DNA of 5,913 nucleotides, from the NCBI GenBank assembly GCA_013694635.1, contig JACDCA010000591.1:1-5913 (forward strand), read 5' to 3'. A program made the translations under genes and the position numbers. This stretch comes from Acidobacteriota bacterium. GTDB taxonomy: Bacteria; Acidobacteriota; Vicinamibacteria; Vicinamibacterales; 2-12-FULL-66-21. The notes beneath the pieces are model-generated. The model was not told the origin of the DNA and made no database searches. It worked only from the letters and a program-made list of their open reading frames with translations. The number at the start of each line of letters is the position of its first letter. Position 1 is the first letter of the stretch. Of this stretch, positions 1-5,913 are shown piece after piece.

Positions 1-40
1 CGTGATAACAGGAGACAAGGAGATCTCACCTTGATCTCAT

Positions 41-2422
41 TTACTCGTCCAGCGGCGGCGGCGCTTCCGGTATGGGCGGAATGACGCGCGTGAACTGGCC
101 GCGCTGGAGGAGTTCGCGCCCCTTGCCGCCGCGGCCGGTGACTTCATATTTCGTGGTGCTGATGGTCTGCTCCGCGCCGCGGGTGGTCTCAACGGTCATC
201 AGGTCGCGGTCACCCGAGGACGCGATGAAGCCGAGCACGCGATCGCCCTCTCCGAGCTTGATGAGAATCACCCCGCGGCCCGGGCCTGACAGGAAGTTCA
301 CCTCGTCCGCCCGCGTCAGCATCGCGCGCGCCTCGCGAGTGGCGGCGATGAGTGTTTCGTCGCCGGTTGCCTTTGCCACCCCGACGAACTCGGCGCCTTC
401 CGGGACGCGGCCGTAGCGCCTTCCCGCGCGCGTGCTCGGCTCGACGAACGGCTCGAAGCTGAAGCGCAGGCTGTAGCCGTCCGACGAGACCGCCACGGCA
501 TGCACCGGCGGCGGCTGGTCTTCTTTACGCGTATGGATGTCCCCCGCGACGCGCGGATCCAGGCTCATCGACGCCACAATCCTCTCGCGGTCCTTCAGCT
601 TGAAGAATCGCTGGATCGGCTCGCCATAGCCGGTGGACGCCGGAATGTCGGTGATCCGAGCGGTGTAGGCGACGCCGAAGTTGCTGAAAAAGACCACCGA
701 CGCGCGCGTGCTGCCCGGGAGCACCGCCATCACGTGGTCCCCCTCGCGGACGCGCGTTGACGCGACGTCCTTCACTTCCTTCTGCCGCTTCACCCACCCG
801 TCGCGCGACACGATCACCACGTTGTCTTCTTCGACAATGAAGTCTTCGGCGGAGTATTCGGCCTCCCCGGCATCAGTCGAGATCGTGGTCCGGCGCGCAT
901 CGCCGTACTTCTTCTGGATCTCTTCGAGCTCGACGCGGACGATGTCCCAACGGCTGCCTTCGTCCTTGAGGAGCGTGTTGATCTGCCGGATCCGGCGCCG
1001 CTTCTCTTCGAGCTCCTTCCTGATCACCAGGATCTCGAGACGCGCGAGCCGGTAGATCTTCAGCTCGAGGATGGCATCGGTCTGGTCCTCGTCGAGGCCG
1101 AACCTCCTGATGATTTGCGCGGCGGCGTCGGCCTTCCCGTCGGACTTCCGGACGATCTTGAGGATCTCGTCCAGCGCGTCGAAGACTTGCTCGAACCCTT
1201 CGAGGATGTGGACGCGCTTATTCAGCGTGTCGAGCTCGTGCGACAGGCGCCTGGTCACCACTTCCAGCCGGAAGTGCAGGAAGTAGAAGAGCATCTGGTG
1301 AAGGTCCAGGCGCTCCGGACGGCCGACTTCGGGATTGTTGTCGGTGGGAACGAGACAGGTCAGGTTGACGACAAAGCTGGTCTGAAGCGGCGTGTGCTTG
1401 AACAGGTACGCCATCACCATCTTCTCGTCGGAGTCGCGCTTCAGTTCCAGCGCGATACGCACGTCCTCGGTCGAGAGGTCCTTGACGTCCAGCAGCGGCG
1501 GCAGTTTGCGACTGAGCGCGACGTCCGCGATCCGCTCGACGAGGGTTGACTTGTTGACCGTGTACGGGACGCTGGTGATGTAGATCGTCTTCGCCGCGCG
1601 CGTCACCGGCCCCTCCTCCCAGGTGGCACGCAGGCGGATGGCTCCGGATCCGGTTTTGTAGATCTCCCTCAGCTCGTCTGGGGAGTTGAGCATCTGGCCG
1701 CCGGTCGGGAAGTCCGGTCCCTTGATGTACCGCGCGAGCTGCATGCTGCTCAGATCCGGGTTGTCGAGCAGCTTGATCAGCGCGGTGCAGACTTCGCCGA
1801 GATTGTGCGGCGGGATGTTGGTCGCCATCCCGACGGCGATCCCCGTCGCACCGTTCACGAGCAGATTCGGAATGCGTGAGGGCAGCACCACCGGCTCGGT
1901 GCGCGTCCCGTCATAGTTCGGGCGGAAGTGCACGGTCGTCTGCCCGATCTCGGTGAGGATTTCGTCGCTGATCCGCGCGAGGCGACACTCCGTGTACCGC
2001 ATGGCGGCGGCGCTGTCGCCGTCCAGCGACCCGAAGTTGCCGGAGCCGTCGATCAGCGGATACCGCAGAGAGAACGACTGCGCCATCCGGACCAGCGTCT
2101 CGTAGAGCGCGCTGTCACCGTGCGGATGGTAGTTCCCCATGACATCGCCGACGACCTTGGCGCACTTGCGATGCTTCGCGTCAGCCGTGAGGTTCTGCTG
2201 CCACATCGTGTAGAGGATGCGGCGCTGCACCGGCTTGAGTCCGTCGCGAACGTCGGGCAACGCGCGCGAGGTGATGACCGACAGTGCGTAATTGAGGTAC
2301 CGGGACTGCGCCGCCTCGTGCAGCGCCACCGCTTCTGGGACGTTCGGGCCGCCGCCGCGCGTGTCGAGCGTCGTCTCCCCGTCTTCGTCGAAGAGAGAAC
2401 GGGACTTCCTTCTTTTCGCCAT
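41..2422 (-). CDS. parC: DNA topoisomerase IV subunit A-like protein (type IIA topoisomerase, GyrA/ParC family)
   Basis: Cytoplasmic DNA breakage-reunion subunit of a type IIA topoisomerase, which decatenates or relaxes DNA together with an ATPase partner (ParE or GyrB; none lies in the window). The 793-residue protein has the family core near residues 40-500: YLNYALSVITSRALPDVRDG at 42-61, HPHGDSALYE at 99-108 (quinolone region), and catalytic Arg142-Tyr143 in AAMRYTE. A coiled-coil stretch lies around 455-510. Residues 530-778 show about five beta-propeller blades, the number in E. coli ParC. There is no GyrA box in the first blade, but GRGGKGR occurs at 763-769 in the last. The end is proline-rich. 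I chose the start at 2422 (MAKRRKSR) because the family resemblance begins soon after; its Shine-Dalgarno site is weak. The frame stays open upstream to 2596, which would overlap the divergent peptidase gene. The family is certain. ParC over GyrA is inferred from the blade count and the missing box. Confidence 0.9.
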   Translation of the reverse strand: MAKRRKSRSLFDEDGETTLDTRGGGPNVPEAVALHEAAQSRYLNYALSVITSRALPDVRDGLKPVQRRILYTMWQQNLTADAKHRKCAKVVGDVMGNYHPHGDSALYETLVRMAQSFSLRYPLIDGSGNFGSLDGDSAAAMRYTECRLARISDEILTEIGQTTVHFRPNYDGTRTEPVVLPSRIPNLLVNGATGIAVGMATNIPPHNLGEVCTALIKLLDNPDLSSMQLARYIKGPDFPTGGQMLNSPDELREIYKTGSGAIRLRATWEEGPVTRAAKTIYITSVPYTVNKSTLVERIADVALSRKLPPLLDVKDLSTEDVRIALELKRDSDEKMVMAYLFKHTPLQTSFVVNLTCLVPTDNNPEVGRPERLDLHQMLFYFLHFRLEVVTRRLSHELDTLNKRVHILEGFEQVFDALDEILKIVRKSDGKADAAAQIIRRFGLDEDQTDAILELKIYRLARLEILVIRKELEEKRRRIRQINTLLKDEGSRWDIVRVELEEIQKKYGDARRTTISTDAGEAEYSAEDFIVEEDNVVIVSRDGWVKRQKEVKDVASTRVREGDHVMAVLPGSTRASVVFFSNFGVAYTARITDIPASTGYGEPIQRFFKLKDRERIVASMSLDPRVAGDIHTRKEDQPPPVHAVAVSSDGYSLRFSFEPFVEPSTRAGRRYGRVPEGAEFVGVAKATGDETLIAATREARAMLTRADEVNFLSGPGRGVILIKLGEGDRVLGFIASSGDRDLMTVETTRGAEQTISTTKYEVTGRGGKGRELLQRGQFTRVIPPIPEAPPPLDE

Positions 2423-2436
2423 GCCTGACGGTAACG

Positions 2437-2445
2437 AAGATAACA
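2437..2445 (-). promoter_or_regulatory. possible extended -10 box for the topoisomerase gene
   Basis: On the minus strand this reads TGTTATCTT, an extended TGn followed by TATCTT, which matches four of six bases of TATAAT. It ends 14 bases before the chosen ATG, so a transcript from it would have a leader of only about 8-9 bases. No good -35 hexamer is seen at the usual distance. This is a weak prediction from sequence alone. Confidence 0.2.
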
Positions 2446-2457
2446 GAGGAAACGGCG

Positions 2458-2463
2458 TATGAT
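2458..2463 (+). promoter_or_regulatory. possible -10 box (TATGAT) for the M1 peptidase gene
   Basis: TATGAT matches five of six bases of the sigma-70 -10 consensus and lies 33 bases before the peptidase ATG. Transcription would start near 2470, giving a leader of about 27 bases that includes the Shine-Dalgarno site at 2484. No convincing TTGACA-like -35 is present 16-18 bases upstream (the 17-bp position reads cgaaga). The location in a 74-bp divergent gap fits a promoter. The sigma factor is unknown. Confidence 0.35.
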
Positions 2464-2483
2464 TCATTCCTCCATCAAAAGCT

Positions 2484-2489
2484 GAAGGA
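2484..2489 (+). promoter_or_regulatory. Shine-Dalgarno site for the M1 peptidase gene
   Basis: GAAGGA lies seven bases before the ATG at 2497, which is good spacing. It supports that ATG as the real start, and the signal peptide that begins there supports it independently. Confidence 0.65.
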
Positions 2490-2496
2490 CTTTGCC

Positions 2497-4890
2497 ATGC
2501 GCACATGTTTGCTTTCTCTCGCGGCCGGGCTGTGCCTCCTGTCCGAAGTGTCAGTCCACAGCCAGTCGAAGGCGCCTGCGCCTGCCGGCAATGCACATGC
2601 GGTTTACAAGGAGCTCAGGAGCCTTGCCGTCGGTACGGATACGTACAAGGTGAACAGCCTCGTCCTCCACAAGGATGCGGCCAGCTTCACGCTCACGGGA
2701 AATGTGTACATGCTCCCCGCGGTGCAGGGGAAGATCACCGGGGCGGTGTTTCTCGGGCAGGGCAGCATGGCCTACACCCCGCCGATCGCCGTCGAGCGCA
2801 ACATGCTCCGCAATCTCACCAGAGGCGAAGACTTCAATGAAACGTTCGACCGCGCAGTCTTTCGCTTTACCGACGACACTGCCGCCAGGATCAAGGCCGG
2901 TGCTGCCGGACCGGCGGCTGGCAGCAGTGCGGAGGCAACCGACGCGTGGAAAGACACGAATCAGGCGCTGCGCCTGACGCTGAAAAGCAACCTCCACGCT
3001 CGTATCCTGCAAGACGTCCTCAGCCCGAAACCTGGCGGGCTCTTCCACGCCTACGTCACAGGAAAGAAGTACTCGAACAAGCTGGCTTACATGGTGGATC
3101 CGCAGGGGGCGGGGTTCGTGGCGCCGGAGGAGATTCAGCTGTTCAGCTGGGCAGCCAACAAGGAGGGGATCTTCACCGGTCACCGGTTCAGCGACTCCTA
3201 TGCCCGGAAGGAGAAGATGCCGACGACCGCCGGGTCATGGATCGACATCGAGCACCAGACGCTGGACACCGAGATCGACCAGTCCGGCGAGATCATCGGC
3301 AAGGCCACGACAACGTTCTCGGCGATGCTCGATGGTCTCAGCGCCGTCCCCTTGAGCCTGTTTCCGACGCTCCGCGTCTCGAGCGTCACAGATGCGGACG
3401 GCACTGCGCTGGCGTTCATCCAGGAAGCCAAAGAGGAAGACGCCGATCTCTGGATCGTGCTGCCGAAGCCCCTCAACAAGGGAGAGAAGTTCACGTTTCG
3501 GACCGCTTACAGGGGCAAGGACGCGGTCACTGCCGAAGGCAACGATAACTTCTACCCGGTTGCGAGGACCAACTGGTACCCGAACAACCTGGGGATCAAG
3601 GATTACGCCACTTACGACATGACGTTTGCCGTTCACAAGCGCATGCGCCTGGTGGCGACCGGTGATTTCGTGAGCGAGGCGGTCGAAGGCGACAGGTACA
3701 TCTCTAAGTGGAAGACCGACTACCCGAAGAGTGTCGCGGGCTTCAACCTCGGGCTGTTCAAGCGTGACGAAGCGAAAGTCGGCGAGTACACGGTCGTGGC
3801 ACTGGCCAACAGTCTCCCGTCGAACTCGACGACTCAGCTTTCACGCGCCCTTCCCATCGGTTCCTTCGACACGGCGTCCTCCAATAAGCTGGCGCTCAGC
3901 GAGGCGCAGCTCTCGATGCAGGTCTTCAGCGACTTCTTCGGACCGATTTCGCTGAAGCGGATTCACATGACGCAGCAGACCGCCTGCAACTACGGCCAGG
4001 CGTGGCCCGGCGTGATCTACATCCCGACCTGCTATTACTGGAGCCCCGCGATTCGGCACCAGCTCGGTTTTAAACAGACGTTGGGCGGCTACTGGGACTC
4101 GGTGGCCGCTCACGAAGTCGCCCACATGTGGTGGGGTCATGCGCTCGGCTGGAACTCGTACCGCGATCAGTGGATGAGCGAGGGCTTCTCGAACCTCTCG
4201 GCGTCTCTGTTCCTTCAGGCGGCGTACCCAAAGGAACCAGAGCGCTTCCGCAACTTCTGGAAGAGCATGCTCGAGCAAATCACCCAGAAGAATGCGCAGG
4301 GCTTCCGGCCGATCGACGTCGGTCCGCTCACCCAGGGATATCGGCTGAACAGCGGGCGCACCGGCGCTGTCACCGGCAACCTGCTGTATCCCAAGGGGGC
4401 TTACGTTCTGCACATGCTCCGAATGATGATGTGGGATCGAAGCGCGGGCGACGCGAAGTTCAAAACGATGCTTCGCGACTTCATTGCCACCTATCGCAAT
4501 CGTCCGGTGACGACCGAAGACTTCAAGGGGATCGTCGAGAAGCACATGCTCCCGGAGATGAATCTCGACGGCGATGGAACGATGAACTGGTTTTTCCGGG
4601 GCTACGTCTACGGGACGGAGCTGCCAACCTACAAGCTGGAGCAATCCGTGGCGAACAAGAATGGCCAGAACACGCTGAGCCTCACAGTCACGCAGTCGGG
4701 CGTCTCGGATGGATTCAAGATGCTGTTACCGCTGTACGTCGAGATGCAGGACGGCCGCGTGCTTCGCCTGGGAAACGCCGGGATGGTTGGCAACAAGACG
4801 ATCGTGCAGGAAATCCCGCTCGGCCAGCTTGCGGTCAAGCGCGCGCTGTTGAACCATAACCACGATGTGTTGTCACTCGAGGAGAAGTGA
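2497..4890 (+). CDS. secreted M1-family (gluzincin) zinc metallopeptidase, GAMEN-lacking
   Basis: Predicted zinc peptidase exported from the cytoplasm. The 797-residue protein starts with a signal peptide (Arg2, hydrophobic stretch about 5-19, likely cleavage after Ser22; no lipobox). Residues about 35-245 form a region I do not recognise. About 250-450 resembles the M1 N-terminal beta domain and about 465-705 is the catalytic domain. HEVAH at 539-543 followed by Glu562 after exactly 18 residues gives the HExxH-x18-E zinc site. Tyr631 in LLYPKGAYVLHML matches the catalytic tyrosine of M1 enzymes. Residues 710-797 look like a short beta-sandwich, and the helical C-terminal domain of PepN or ERAP enzymes is absent. 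Where GAMEN would bind the substrate N-terminus, YGQAWPG (499-505) is found, so aminopeptidase activity should not be assumed. The gene is divergent from the topoisomerase gene and 92 bases upstream of the PhzF gene. Family placement is strong; substrate is unknown. Confidence 0.92.
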   Translation: MRTCLLSLAAGLCLLSEVSVHSQSKAPAPAGNAHAVYKELRSLAVGTDTYKVNSLVLHKDAASFTLTGNVYMLPAVQGKITGAVFLGQGSMAYTPPIAVERNMLRNLTRGEDFNETFDRAVFRFTDDTAARIKAGAAGPAAGSSAEATDAWKDTNQALRLTLKSNLHARILQDVLSPKPGGLFHAYVTGKKYSNKLAYMVDPQGAGFVAPEEIQLFSWAANKEGIFTGHRFSDSYARKEKMPTTAGSWIDIEHQTLDTEIDQSGEIIGKATTTFSAMLDGLSAVPLSLFPTLRVSSVTDADGTALAFIQEAKEEDADLWIVLPKPLNKGEKFTFRTAYRGKDAVTAEGNDNFYPVARTNWYPNNLGIKDYATYDMTFAVHKRMRLVATGDFVSEAVEGDRYISKWKTDYPKSVAGFNLGLFKRDEAKVGEYTVVALANSLPSNSTTQLSRALPIGSFDTASSNKLALSEAQLSMQVFSDFFGPISLKRIHMTQQTACNYGQAWPGVIYIPTCYYWSPAIRHQLGFKQTLGGYWDSVAAHEVAHMWWGHALGWNSYRDQWMSEGFSNLSASLFLQAAYPKEPERFRNFWKSMLEQITQKNAQGFRPIDVGPLTQGYRLNSGRTGAVTGNLLYPKGAYVLHMLRMMMWDRSAGDAKFKTMLRDFIATYRNRPVTTEDFKGIVEKHMLPEMNLDGDGTMNWFFRGYVYGTELPTYKLEQSVANKNGQNTLSLTVTQSGVSDGFKMLLPLYVEMQDGRVLRLGNAGMVGNKTIVQEIPLGQLAVKRALLNHNHDVLSLEEK

Positions 4891-4970
4891 CGGATGACCG
4901 CCGCGCGGGGATGAGATTCGCCCCCACCTCCACACCGGGATTGGTATTCTCGCCGCACCTGCGCACCCGC

Positions 4971-4976
4971 TAGACT
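4971..4976 (+). promoter_or_regulatory. possible leaderless-type -10 box (TAGACT) for the PhzF-family gene
   Basis: TAGACT fits the TAnnnT form of a -10 box and ends six bases before the ATG at 4983, so transcription would start at or next to the start codon. The bases before the ATG (ctccgg) contain no Shine-Dalgarno site. Together these fit a leaderless mRNA. No TTGACA-like -35 is found at normal spacing; TTGGTA at 4941-4946 is 24 bases away, too far for a standard pair. Confidence 0.4.
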
Positions 4977-4982
4977 CTCCGG

Positions 4983-5885
4983 ATGTCAACCATCCGGTAC
5001 CTCCATCTGGACGTCTTCACATCCACGCCATTCGAAGGCAACCAGCTCGCCGTGTACCCGCAGCCTGGTGCACTCACAACAGACCAGATGCAGAAGATTG
5101 CCCAGGAGATGGCGTTCTCCGAGACGACCTTCATCTATCCGCCCGAAAAAGGCGGGGACGTGCGGATGCGGATTTTTACTCCCGGAGACGAGCTGCCGAT
5201 GGCGGGTCACCCGACGATCGGGAGCACGTTCGCGCTGGCGCACGAGGATGTCATCGAGCGCGGACGGGAGAACTTCGTGTTCGAGCTCGGCGTCGGACCG
5301 ATACCGGTCTCGCTCGAATGGAACGAACACGGCCTGTCGTTCGCGTGGATGACCCAGCCCCTGCCAATATTCGACAAGACAATCGAGGATCGCGCGGCCG
5401 TGGCGCCCGCCGTCGGAGTCAGCGTCGACGATCTCGTCGACCGCCTGCCGGTCCAGTCAGTTTCGTGCGGTGTGCCTTTTCTCTTCGTGCCGTTGCGGAC
5501 CCGCGCGGCCGTAGACGCGGCCGTCATCGACAGGAAAGTACTGGCGCGATGCTCGACAGAAGCGCGGCTTCCGGAGCTGCCGGTCTTCTTCTTTACCTCG
5601 GATGCGTCCGGCTCTGAGACAGTTTACAGCCGCATGCTGGCGCCCGGCTTCGGCGTTGGCGAAGACCCTGCCACTGGAGGCGCGAGCGGTCCCCTCGGTT
5701 CATACCTTCTCCATCACGGAGTCGTCGACGCGGACAAGGCGCGCGCGATGGTGAGCCTTCAGGGAGTAGCAATGAAACGGCCGAGCCGCGTTCACATCGC
5801 CATCGATTCGGAGGCCGGCCGGATCACGCGCGTCCGGGTCGGGGGGGAGTCGGTGCTCGTCGGAGAGGGGAGCCTCCGTGTCTGA
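4983..5885 (+). CDS. PhzF-family (diaminopimelate epimerase fold) isomerase-like protein
   Basis: Predicted cytoplasmic enzyme of the PhzF/YddE family, which shares the two-lobed fold of diaminopimelate epimerase. At 300 residues it has the usual family length. Visible motifs in order: DVFTSTPFEGNQLAVY (10-25); AFSETTF (44-50) with Glu47 at the position of the PhzF catalytic glutamate; FTPGDELPMAGHPTIG (65-80) with His76; and EDPATGGASGPLG (227-239) with Asp228. The last motif usually reads DPATGSA, but residue 233 is glycine instead of serine. The ATG at 4983 is chosen because the family homology starts a few residues later; it has no Shine-Dalgarno site. The gene lies 92 bases after the peptidase gene on the same strand, so co-transcription is possible but not shown. 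No phenazine genes are nearby, so a role in phenazine synthesis should not be inferred. The reaction is unknown. The family call is secure. Confidence 0.93.
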   Translation: MSTIRYLHLDVFTSTPFEGNQLAVYPQPGALTTDQMQKIAQEMAFSETTFIYPPEKGGDVRMRIFTPGDELPMAGHPTIGSTFALAHEDVIERGRENFVFELGVGPIPVSLEWNEHGLSFAWMTQPLPIFDKTIEDRAAVAPAVGVSVDDLVDRLPVQSVSCGVPFLFVPLRTRAAVDAAVIDRKVLARCSTEARLPELPVFFFTSDASGSETVYSRMLAPGFGVGEDPATGGASGPLGSYLLHHGVVDADKARAMVSLQGVAMKRPSRVHIAIDSEAGRITRVRVGGESVLVGEGSLRV

Positions 5886-5902
5886 CGGAGGGGACGGAGG
5901 GG
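5885..5902 (+). repeat. two tandem copies of a 9-bp purine-rich unit
   Basis: ACGGAGGGG occurs twice with no gap (5885-5893 and 5894-5902), starting in the stop codon of the PhzF-family gene, and is followed by AAACACAAACG to the window edge. It does not form a hairpin and is not a terminator. It may be the edge of a longer or dispersed repeat that continues outside the window. Confidence 0.6.
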
Positions 5903-5913
5903 AAACACAAACG

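Noticed and set aside
2..34. Possible 3' end of a converging plus-strand gene (open from base 2 to TGA at 32-34), or a minus-strand GTG/TTG gene start near base 17-28.
   Set aside because: There are only about ten codons in either case, with no recognisable residues, so neither can be supported from this window.
1928..2428. Open frame of 166 codons on the plus strand opposite the topoisomerase core.
   Set aside because: It is antisense to the most conserved part of the topoisomerase and shows no domain or ribosome-binding site.
2423..2596. Upstream extension of the topoisomerase frame to an ATG at 2596 (58 extra residues).
   Set aside because: It would overlap the first 100 bases of the divergent peptidase gene, including its signal peptide. 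Its residues look like no known GyrA/ParC N-terminus, and the real family sequence begins after MAKRRKSR.
3841..4644. Long open frame of 267 codons on the minus strand opposite the M1 catalytic domain.
   Set aside because: It lies entirely opposite a well-supported gene, has no recognisable domain, and is rich in Arg, Val and Pro as expected of antisense frames in GC-rich coding DNA.
4128..4859. Open frame of 243 codons on the plus strand, out of frame with the peptidase.
   Set aside because: It is nested inside the peptidase gene over conserved catalytic motifs, has no plausible start signal, and its composition is that of a frame-shifted shadow.
4898..4910. GC-rich palindrome CCGCGCGG (4901-4908) after the peptidase stop codon, considered as a terminator.
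   Set aside because: The self-complementary run leaves no proper loop and no U-tract follows. It is likely a by-product of high GC content.
4983..5885. Naming the third gene phzF and inferring phenazine biosynthesis.
   Set aside because: The family is broad and mostly uncharacterised, no other phenazine gene is present, and one active-site position differs.

Overview
The window holds three complete protein genes and no RNA gene, CRISPR array or insertion sequence. It is GC-rich (about 60% by eye), with strongly G/C-biased third codon positions and long non-coding shadow frames on both strands. The secreted M1-type peptidase with a long extra N-terminal region, next to a topoisomerase IV-like A subunit, suggests Acidobacteriota, possibly a Vicinamibacteria-like soil lineage. 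This is inferred from general protein character, not from a marker gene.

Layout: (i) 41-2422, minus strand: a type IIA topoisomerase A subunit, most like ParC of topoisomerase IV. It has an intact breakage-reunion core and about five C-terminal beta-propeller blades. (ii) 2423-2496: a 74-bp divergent intergenic region with a good Shine-Dalgarno site and a plausible -10 box for the rightward gene. (iii) 2497-4890, plus strand: a secreted M1-family (gluzincin) metallopeptidase with the full zinc motif but without the usual GAMEN exopeptidase motif. (iv) 4891-4982: a 92-bp spacer with no ribosome-binding site and a TAGACT box six bases before the next ATG, which fits leaderless transcription. 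(v) 4983-5885, plus strand: a PhzF-family isomerase-like protein. (vi) 5886-5913: a short purine-rich tail that begins a 9-bp tandem repeat and runs off the window.

Nothing suggests the three genes form one pathway. The topoisomerase is housekeeping, the peptidase probably degrades extracytoplasmic peptides, and the PhzF-like protein is a small-molecule enzyme of unknown substrate with no phenazine genes beside it. I see no convincing new multi-gene system. The points most worth checking are the moved GyrA-box-like motif in the topoisomerase, the missing GAMEN motif in the peptidase, the Ser-to-Gly change in the PhzF active-site loop and the possible leaderless start of the PhzF gene.
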